DNA of 64,000 bases. It comes from Coriolopsis trogii. Taxonomy: Eukaryota > Basidiomycota > Agaricomycetes > Polyporales > Polyporaceae. The stretch covers positions 1,240,001 to 1,304,000 of the forward strand of contig JAHYIO010000003.1 of NCBI GenBank assembly GCA_020543525.1, in the 5' to 3' direction. The stretch's first letter is position 1, and every line of letters begins with the position of its first letter. Of this stretch, positions 55,999 through 64,000 are shown piece after piece. A program made the translations under genes and the position numbers. Under the pieces are notes generated by a model. That model had not been told where the DNA came from, ran no database searches, and was given only the letters and a program-made list of their open reading frames with translations.

Positions 55999-57621
55999 AT
56001 GGCAATCAAGACGGTCAAACTCGGCGGCACTGCATCGCATATCACGGTCGGTAAAGTTGCGGTGAGTACAACCATATTCTTATAGCATGCACCGATCATT
56101 GACACCAACTCGCTGAACAACAGCTCGGCCTAATGACGATGACGTGCGTCTGCATTACACTCGGAAGCATCCGTGTCGCTGACTATTCGAACAGTCTCAT
56201 CAACAACAAGGACTATACCGACGATGACGCCTTTGCGGCCATTAAGGCAGGCGTCGATGCCATGCCTGCGGGAGCCAAGCTTTTCCTAAATAGCGGTTAG
56301 TTCTTTGAATGGCCTCAATGGCATCCTCGTACCACTCGTACCTAATCGTAACTACAGGGGAGTTCTACGGACGTGGCAACGGCACCGGGAACCTTGAATT
56401 GTTGGCTCGGTTTTACGAGACGTATCCTGACTATGCGGACAAGACCTTCTTGTCTGTCAAGGTATGTGGATAGCCACACCCCATAAGATTCATCTAACCT
56501 AGTTCTACCCACTCCAGGGAGGCACGCTTCCAAACTCAGTCCACCCCGATTCCTCGTGCGTCCGCCTTCTCGTAGGCGACAGTCTCGTGGAATGTTGACC
56601 TACCGTCCCTCGACCTATACAGCCCAGAGAACCTGCGCCGCAGTGTAGACACCATCAACGCGGCGCTCCGCGGGACCAAGAGGGTTGACCTCTTCGAAAC
56701 GGCCCGCGTCGCCACCAATGTGCCGTTGGAAGACGCGATGAAGACACTCGTCGAGCTCAAGAATGAGGGTAAGTTCGACCACATCGGCATGTCCGAGTGT
56801 CGCGCAGAGACGCTCCGCCGTGCGAACGCTATCCACCCCATCGCGGCCGTGGAGATCGAGATCAGCTTGTGGTCGTACGAGGAGGAGACCAAGAAAGGTT
56901 CGGCTACTTCTGACGATTTGTTCCTCGGAGCCCCCGCTGATCACGGTCCCGCACTAGTCATCCAGGCCGGTGCTGAATTGGGGATCCCAGTCCTTGGGTA
57001 TTCGTAAGTGAACACGTTACCTTTCGTGCGCAGATCGTCGCATTGGTTGTTGCCGTAGACCACTTGGTAGGGGCGTCCTTGGTGGCAACATCAAGTCTAT
57101 CAACGATCTTCCCGGTCAGTGGCGTCCATCTCATCTGCGGAACATTCACTCACTAGTTTGCAGAGGGCGACTACCGTCGCAGGTTTTCGCGTTACCAAGA
57201 GGAGGTACGCTGTCACGCTCAGCTGTGACTACACTGCAGGAATGTCAAGCGACTGACGATGTCATCCTAAAGAACTTGAAGGCCAACTTGGCCTCGTTCG
57301 AAGCCATCAAGGCGATCGCGATCAGAAAGAACATGCCCCCGGCACAGCTCTGTATTGCATGGGTCGGGGCCCTCGGTCCCCACGTCATCCCTCTGCCTGG
57401 CTCCACGTGAGTGCTCGTCAGTCATCCCGCACGAGACCCTGAACCATGAAATTGTGCTTAGCCGCGCAAATCGTACTCTGGAAAACATCGCCGCGGGAGA
57501 CATAGAGTTGTCCAAGGCGGACCTCGACGAGATAGCGGAGGTGATGGCTAAGTACGAGATCAAGGGACAACGCTATGTGGACGACCCCAATATCCTCCGT
57601 GTGCTGGCTCTCTGGGGCTGA
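55999..57621 (+). CDS. aldo/keto reductase, pyridoxal-reductase-like (AKR8 type), copy 1
   Basis: NADPH-dependent TIM-barrel oxidoreductase, closest in motifs to fungal pyridoxal reductase. Start [20 protein letters not shown]. Conserved pieces: [27 protein letters not shown], the active-site NSGEFYG (Tyr; Asn stands where most AKRs have Asp, as is usual in this subfamily), [10 protein letters not shown] (Lys), [70 protein letters not shown], and cofactor-binding HVIPLPGST with [14 protein letters not shown]. Ends with LALWG at 57621. About eight introns; the one before [13 protein letters not shown] takes the AAAG acceptor at 57273. Clearly diverged from copies 2 and 3. Confidence 0.88.
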
Positions 57622-58901
57622 CGAGCACCGGTCGAGAGTCGCAATATCATATTGTGTTGGGAAGGGCGCCGAGACGCGTGTCATGGTCTTCATGTACTTG
57701 TACGATGTCCGCAAGACAATATCCACGTTGTCTAACAAGAGCTGTTTATTCGATCGATCGACCGTTCCAACGAACTGGAGTGAAACAAAGCTGCGCCTAA
57801 AGCTTCATACGCATTTTGTTCATCAGTTGCGACCTCGTACAACCTGCGCTCTCTTCGTGCGGTGAAATAGGGACTGATGGATGCGCAAAGTACGGCGATC
57901 AGTTCAGCTACTAACGCATATGATCTCCATGTCGCTTTGACAAACAAATTCGATGGACAGTACATTGGATAACATTAAGCGATGCAATAGTTGTTGCATG
58001 GAACAGAATACCGGGTATTATGGTCTACCCTGGCCCATGTGTGCCATGCATATGTCAAACATCGTGTGCCTGACTCGCTCGGCGACATTCAGACTGTCAC
58101 CGTAACGAGTCAAAACGGGCGGTAGCCTGAGAGAGCACTTTTAAGCGACTGCGAGTCATGTCAAAGAGGATTTAGAGCGTCGACAGAGCAAGAGTATGGG
58201 CTCACCTTGGAAAATGTCAAGGACAGAGTCAACTTGACGCCGCCACCAGACCGACCATGAATGGGGTGCATGTGTACGCAGAGCCCCAAAGAAGGCTGCC
58301 AGAGAGTCCTCACTTACTAGATGCGTAGCCCGGGTACTACCATCTTAACTCTGTGTCTCTGTGCGCGCTATATGGGAGCGGTACCCAGAGGATAAACGAC
58401 GTTAACCTCACGGTGGTGACTCATCAAATTGAACTGCCGCCCGGAGAGCTGTGCACCCACAAACTTGAACGCGCGTTCATACCGGACCCAAGGCATTTGA
58501 AGTTTGAACCGTCCGTCTGCCAGTGCGTAAGCTATATTGTCCATCAGTGCGGTACGGATACCTTTGCGGCACGACTTACTTACATCGATACCGACGGATG
58601 ACTGTACGAAGGCCGACCAGCAGGACGCCGTGTGTTTGCGTGGCAGGCGGCAGCATGATCGTACTGGGACCCACCCGCCGGGAGGACGCGAACGCGCGGC
58701 AAGGCATGTTTTGCGGCTGGTTCAGGTGGTGATGACCCTGATTGGTGATCAAGATCGCAGGAGGTTGATGCGTTCACCATGGACGTCCTCCGAGTCCCGA
58801 GCTATAAAGGCTGCTTGTAGCGGCGTCACATTCCCCATCCTCTCCCCTGCTAACTGCCACCACTCATACTTCCTCTTCGTCGCTCTAACACATACATCGC
58901 C
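57622..58901. promoter_or_regulatory. 1.3-kb upstream region of AKR copy 2, duplicated before copy 3
   Basis: From about 57846 the sequence matches 61284 onward with scattered indels. No gene inside. A TATAAA at 58803-58808, preceded by a GGACGTCCTCCGAGTCCCGA stretch, lies about 95 bp before the start codon and is kept in both copies, as is a pair of GGGACCCACCCGCCGGGAGG-type blocks near 58668. Confidence 0.6.
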
Positions 58902-60520
58902 ATGACTATCGTGAAGACTGTAAAGATCGGCATGACTGACATTACTGTCGGCCGTGTCGGAGTACGTCTACTTCGCATTCACTACTGCTCTGGCATTCGA
59001 TACTGAACCACCTGCCTGCAGCATGGCCTTATGATGATGACGTGCGTGCAATATACGACCGACTTGCCAAAGCTTCCGCTAATGTGAACGATACATACGA
59101 ATGTAGATGGAGGGACCCCAACATCCCGCTCCCGGACGAGGAGGCGTTCGAGTGCATCAAAGCCGGCGTGGACTCCATGCCCCCTGGGGTCAAGATGATG
59201 CTCAACGGCGGTGAGTGGGAACTGCTGAAATGAGTTGAAAACCACCCTCTCATGATCCCCACAGGCGAATTCTACGGCCCCAACCTGGCCCCCACCAACC
59301 TCGAGCTTCTTTCCCGGTTCTACGCAAAGTACCCCGAGTATGCGGACAAGACGTTCCTGTCGGTCAAGGTACATAGACCTTGTTGTGCACTGTAAAACGT
59401 CTACTAAAGGCATCCATGGCTACTATAGGGTGGTCTCGGAGTTGGCGTCCTCGGCCCTGACGGCTCGTAAGAAGCTTTTCTATCCTCGCTTTCGAGCAGC
59501 AGTTGACAGGCATGTTGTAGCCCCGAGAACCTGAGGCGGAGCGTCACCACGATTAACGAGAAGCTCGGAGGCATCAAGAAGATGGACCTCTTCGAGATGG
59601 CTCGCGTCCCCACCAACGTTACAATTGAGGAAGTCATCAAGACGCTCGCCGCCCTCAAGGAGGAGGGTCACTTCAGCTTCATCGGTATGTCTGAGTGTAA
59701 GGCCGAGACCCTCAGGCGCGCCCATGCGGTAAGTTGCCGCAAGAACGCTGTCTTAATAGTTGGATTTGAGTTGAGCCTCATACGCCCGTTCAGGTTCACC
59801 CTATCAGCATTGTCGAGATTGAGGTCAGTATGTGGTCCTACGAAGAAGAGACCAAGAGGGGTAGGTGCTATATGCGCACTCATGTATCACCATGACGTCC
59901 GAACACTTGTATACAGTTATCGCTACCGCGAAGGAACTCGGCATCTCTGTGGCTGCATACTCGTGAGTATATCATGATATTCAGCAATATATGATAATGC
60001 TCACAAGCTTGCCGCTAGCCCGCTCGGTCGCGGTTTCTTGACTGGTACGATCAAGAGTATCAAGGACCTTCCTGGTGAGGATGTCAGTAGCTTCTTCTTG
60101 CCTACGACAACTCATCTATCCATCTGACAGAGAACGACATGCGGCATCGGCTCTCCCGCTTCCGGGAAGAGGCGTTCAACCACAACATGAAACTCGTCGA
60201 AGCTGTCAAAGTCATCGCGGAGAAGAAGGGCATAACCCCCGCTCAACTGGCCATTGCTTGGGTCAATGCCCTGGGTGATCACATCATCCCGATCCCCGGC
60301 TCTTGGTGAGTAGTTCGACAGGCAGCTTTGCTACCGAAGGCACGCAGCTGAACGTCTCCACAGCAATAAGAAGCGCAATTCGGAGAACATTGCGGCTGGA
60401 GATGTTGAGCTCACGAAGGAGGACTTGGCGGAGATCGACGTAATTCTCGCCAAGACCCCAATCAAGGGTGGTCGCTACAATGACGACGTCGACCCAAGCG
60501 TCCTCCATCTCTGGGGCTGA
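58902..60520 (+). CDS. aldo/keto reductase, pyridoxal-reductase-like, copy 2
   Basis: Start [20 protein letters not shown]. Pieces in order: [27 protein letters not shown], the active-site MLNGGEFYG (Tyr), [10 protein letters not shown] (Lys), [133 protein letters not shown] and a HLWG end at 60520. Nine or so short introns. Nearly identical to copy 3 over its whole length, introns included. Substrate not known; family members reduce pyridoxal and other aldehydes. Confidence 0.9.
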
Positions 60521-62334
60521 AAGGACGGAAGTCATTGTAATTCGTTGAGTGATACATGCGTGCAACCTCACTTTGACCATGCGCGCGTGTGGCCTGCGTT
60601 ACTTCTGTTATTCCGACGACCTTCACTCGATTATCCTGAGAACGAGAGGTACGTCGGTCTTGTGAATATCGCCACGTATGAGTTCCTGTATCGACTTGAT
60701 CATGACTCGACGGCTCTGCGGGTTTCGTGACTTCGTCGGGGGTCGGGGAAAGAGGATGGGGGGCGCCCCAGCGTCGGAGCGGCGAAAGGGGAGAGCGCCT
60801 GGCCGGGAAGTCGCGTAGGGGCGATCTGGGGGGAGATCTCCCCTTGATCTGGCTCAATTAGCGATATCTGATCTCGCCTCCCTCCGCCCGTTACTTGCAG
60901 ATAAACTTCAATGATAAACCGACTCACATTTCCGAGTCAGTACCCCAGCCTTCTCTCCCAGTGAGCAAGAGGGCAGGGGCAATAAAGGGAGATGGAGGGA
61001 CGGCGGGCCCATTGAAGCCGTAACAGGCAATCGCGAAGGGCGGGATGTCGCCCATCTCGTCATTATGAGGGAACCGCCCCGCCGTCCGTCGAGTAGACCA
61101 TCGCGGCGGTCTTCAGAGCTTCGGCACATGTCTTAAACGGTACGCTAAATGCATTCTGAAAGCGCTTACGTTACTTAGGGGTAAGTACCTGCATGCGACA
61201 ACGGGAGGGGTAGGCGAACAAAGAAGTCCCCGAGGTTGATTAAACCCGGGACTTTTTTGGCCGATTGTAGGCCTGCCAACATGCACTCTCTTCGTGTGGT
61301 AAAGTAGGGACTGATGGATGAGCAAAGACGGCGATCAGTCCAGCTACTCACGCATATACTCCCCGTGTCGCTTTGACGAGCAAATTTGATAGACAGTACA
61401 TTGTCGGATGACATGAAGCGATGCAATAGTTGTTGCGGGGAACAGGATACCTGGTATCACGGTCTACCCTGGCCCATGTGTGCCATGCATATGTCGTCGG
61501 GTCGGACTCGGCAGAAATATCAGCGTCACCATCTGCAGATGTCATTGCGTCGGATTTACGAAAAATAGTATATGCCTGACTCGCTCGGCGACATTCAGAC
61601 TGTCGCCGTAACGAGCGGTAGCCTGAGAGAGCACTTTTAAGCGACTCCGAGTCATGTCAAAGAGGATTTAGAGCGTCGACAGAGCAAGAGTATGGGCTCA
61701 CCTGACACTACCATCTTAACTCTGTGCCTATTCGCGCTATATGAGAGCGGTACCCAGAGGATAAACGACGTTAACGACTCATCAAGTTGAACTGCCGCCC
61801 GGAGAGCTGTGCACCCACAAACGCGCGTTCTTACCGGACCCAAGGCCTTCACGTTTTTCACCCGTCTGTCTGCCAGTGCGTAAGCCATATTGTCCATCAG
61901 TGCGATACAATTGCCTTTGCGGCACGACTTACCCACATCGATACCGACGGATGACTGTGCGAAGGCGGACCAGCAGGACGTGGTTGAGGAGGATTGAGGT
62001 TCCTCGTGGGAAGGCGCCGAGGTATTGACCGGTCGGGATGGGCGCCAATGGTGTTTGCCCAGGAGGCAGTTCCATATTCGGACTGGGACCCACCCGCCGG
62101 GAGGACGCGAACGCGCGGCAAGGCGTGTTTTGCTGCTGGTTTAGGCAAGCGGTGATGACCCTGATTGGTGATCAAGATCGTAGGAGGTTAGGGTTTTGCG
62201 ATGCGTTCACCATGGACGTCCTCCGAGTCCCGAGCTATAAAGGCGGCTTGCAGCGGCGTCACATTCCCCATCCTCTCCCCAGCTAACTGCCACCACTCAT
62301 ACTTCCTCTTCGTTGCTCTAACACATACATCGCC
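60521..62334. other. spacer between AKR copies 2 and 3; unique part then duplicated promoter
   Basis: 60580-61283 has no match elsewhere in the window and no recognisable gene; it includes the 14-bp palindrome GGGGAGATCTCCCC at 60829-60842. From 61284 the sequence repeats the upstream region of copy 2, with an extra stretch of about 80 bp near 61495-61575 (absent upstream of copy 2) and a matching TATAAA at 62236-62241 about 95 bp before the copy 3 start. Confidence 0.55.
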
Positions 62335-63939
62335 ATGACTATCGTGAAGACTGTAAAGATCGGCGGGACTGACATCACAGTCGGCCGTATCGGAGTACGT
62401 CTACTGCGCATTCACTACTGCTCTGGCATTCGATACTGATCCACCTGCCTGCAGCATGGTCTTATGATGATGACGTGCGTGCAATGTACGACCGACTTGC
62501 TAAACCTTCCGCTAATGTGAACGATACATACGAATGTAGATGGAGGGACCCCAACATCCCGCTCCCGGACGAGGAGGCGTTCGAGTGCATCAAGGCCGGC
62601 GTGGACTCCATGCCCCCTGGGGTCAAGATGATGCTCAACGGCGGTGAGTGGGAACTGCTGAAATGAGTTGAAAACCACCCTCTCATGATCCCCACAGGCG
62701 AATTCTACGGCCCCAACCTGGCCCCCACCAACCTCGAGCTTCTTTCCCGGTTCTACGCAAAGTACCCCGAGTATGCGGACAAGACGTTCCTGTCGGTCAA
62801 GGTACATAGACCTTGTTGTGCACTGTAAAACGTCTACTAAAGCCATCCATGGCTACTATAGGGTGGTCTTGGAGTTACCGTCCACGGCCCTGACGGCTCG
62901 TAAGAAGCTTTTCTATCCTCGCTTTCGAGCAGCAGTTGACAGGCATGTTGTAGCCCCGAGAACCTGAGGCGGAGCGTCACCACGATTAACGAGAAGCTCG
63001 GAGGCATCAAGAAGATGGACCTCTTCGAGATGGCTCGCGTCCCCACCAACGTTACAATTGAGGAAGTCATCAAGACGCTCGCCGCCCTCAAGGAGGAGGG
63101 TCACTTCAGCTTCATCGGTATGTCTGAGTGTAAGGCTGAAACCCTCAGGCGCGCCCATGCCGTAAGTTGTCTTAATGATTGGATTTGGTGTGAGCCTCAT
63201 ACGCCCGTTCAGGTTCACCCTATCAGCATTGTCGAGATTGAGGTCAGTATGTGGTCCTACGAAGAAGAGACCAAGAGGGGTAGGTGCTATATGCGCACTC
63301 ATATTTCACCATGATGTCCAAACACTTGTATACAGTTATCGCAACCGCGAAGGAACTCGGCATCTCTGTGGCTGCATACTCGTGAGTATGTCATGATTGT
63401 CGGCAAATGTATGGTATGCTTACAAGCTTGTCTCTAGCCCGCTCGGTCGCGGTTTCTTGACTGGTGCGATCAAGAGTATCAAGGACCTCCCTGGTGAGGA
63501 TGTCGGTAGCTTCATCTTGCCTACCACAACTCATCCATCTATCCAACAGAGAACGACATGCGGCATCGGTTCTCCCGCTTCCGGGAGGAGGCGTTCAACC
63601 ACAACATGAAACTCGTCGAAGCTGTCAAAGCCATCGCGGAGAAGAAGGGCATAACCCCCGCTCAACTGGCCATTGCTTGGGTCAATGCCCTGGGTGATCA
63701 CATCATCCCGATCCCCGGCTCTTGGTGAGTAGTTCGACAGGCAGCTTTGCTATCGAAGGCATGTAGCTGAACGTCTCCACAGCAATAAGAAGCGCAACTT
63801 GGAAAACATTGCGGCTGGAGATGTTGAGCTCACGAAGGAGGACTTGGCGGAGATCGACGCAATTCTCGCCAAGACCCCAGTCAAGGGTGGTCGTTACAAC
63901 GACGACCTTGACCCAAGCGTCCTCCATCTCTGGGGCTGA
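62335..63939 (+). CDS. aldo/keto reductase, pyridoxal-reductase-like, copy 3
   Basis: Start [20 protein letters not shown]. Same exon plan and motifs as copy 2: [72 protein letters not shown] and a HLWG end at 63939. Only a few residues differ from copy 2 (for example GTD for MTD near the start, FSRFREE for [19 protein letters not shown] for [12 protein letters not shown]). Introns are conserved too, apart from a 14-bp difference in the intron at about 63164. No frameshift or stop was noticed, so both copies look functional. Confidence 0.9.
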
Positions 63940-64000
63940 AAGGACGAAAATCTCCTGTTGTAATTTGTTAGATGTATACATGCATGAAACGTCGCTTTGA

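Noticed and set aside
1..64000. CRISPR arrays, prokaryotic operons, integrases, attachment sites
   Set aside because: None seen; the window is intron-rich nuclear fungal DNA. No viral gene or toxin gene was recognised either.

Overview
This window looks like nuclear DNA of a basidiomycete fungus, most likely an Agaricomycete. Almost every gene is broken by GT-AG introns of about 50-60 nt, genes sit close together on both strands, and the content fits: a tandem run of DUF6533 multi-span membrane proteins, duplicated aldo/keto reductases, a fungal-type voltage-gated proton channel and a complete set of eukaryotic housekeeping genes. I see no CRISPR, operon or prokaryotic feature. Exon limits were read by eye from splice sites and family conservation, so coordinates given for a CDS are the span from start codon to stop codon, introns included.

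Layout. 1-2799 is the 3' part of IML1/DEPDC5 (GATOR1/SEACIT). 3487-4848 is an F-box protein. 5075-8824 (-) is VPS41 and 9057-9526 (+) is COX16. 9700-11188 (-) and 11444-13304 (+) are RPN7 and RPN6, two proteasome-lid subunits facing away from each other over a 255-bp promoter. A U6 snRNA gene (-) lies at about 13654-13773. A four-span membrane protein (14496-15999) and an Hv1-type proton channel (16355-17261, -) follow.

17412-30017 is accessory in character: five DUF6533 genes in tandem, all on the minus strand, separated by 0.5-1.7 kb of sequence in which I find no secure gene. 31356-31976 holds two short non-autonomous DNA transposons placed side by side.

32093-45674 returns to single-copy genes: an unrecognised protein, a FUN14 protein (-), NOP2, a SUR7/PalI-type protein (-), a low-complexity Ala/Glu/Pro/Lys-rich protein and eIF2B-epsilon. 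45945-46348 (-) is PMP3, which needs a 5-nt microexon to give its standard protein. 46472-47365 (+) and 48622-50548 (-) are kynurenine formamidase and kynureninase, consecutive-pathway genes converging on a 926-bp, nearly perfect long inverted repeat.

51181-55240 (-) carries two tandem Sso-type plasma-membrane syntaxins with an unidentified, probably broken gene between them. 55999-63939 carries three pyridoxal-reductase-like aldo/keto reductases; the last two are a recent duplication of about 2.7 kb that includes their promoters and probably continues past the window edge.

Functional groupings visible here: proteasome lid (RPN6/RPN7), kynurenine/NAD de novo pathway (BNA7/BNA5), endolysosomal control (IML1, VPS41), exocytic SNAREs, and lineage-expanded membrane receptors-like and reductase families.
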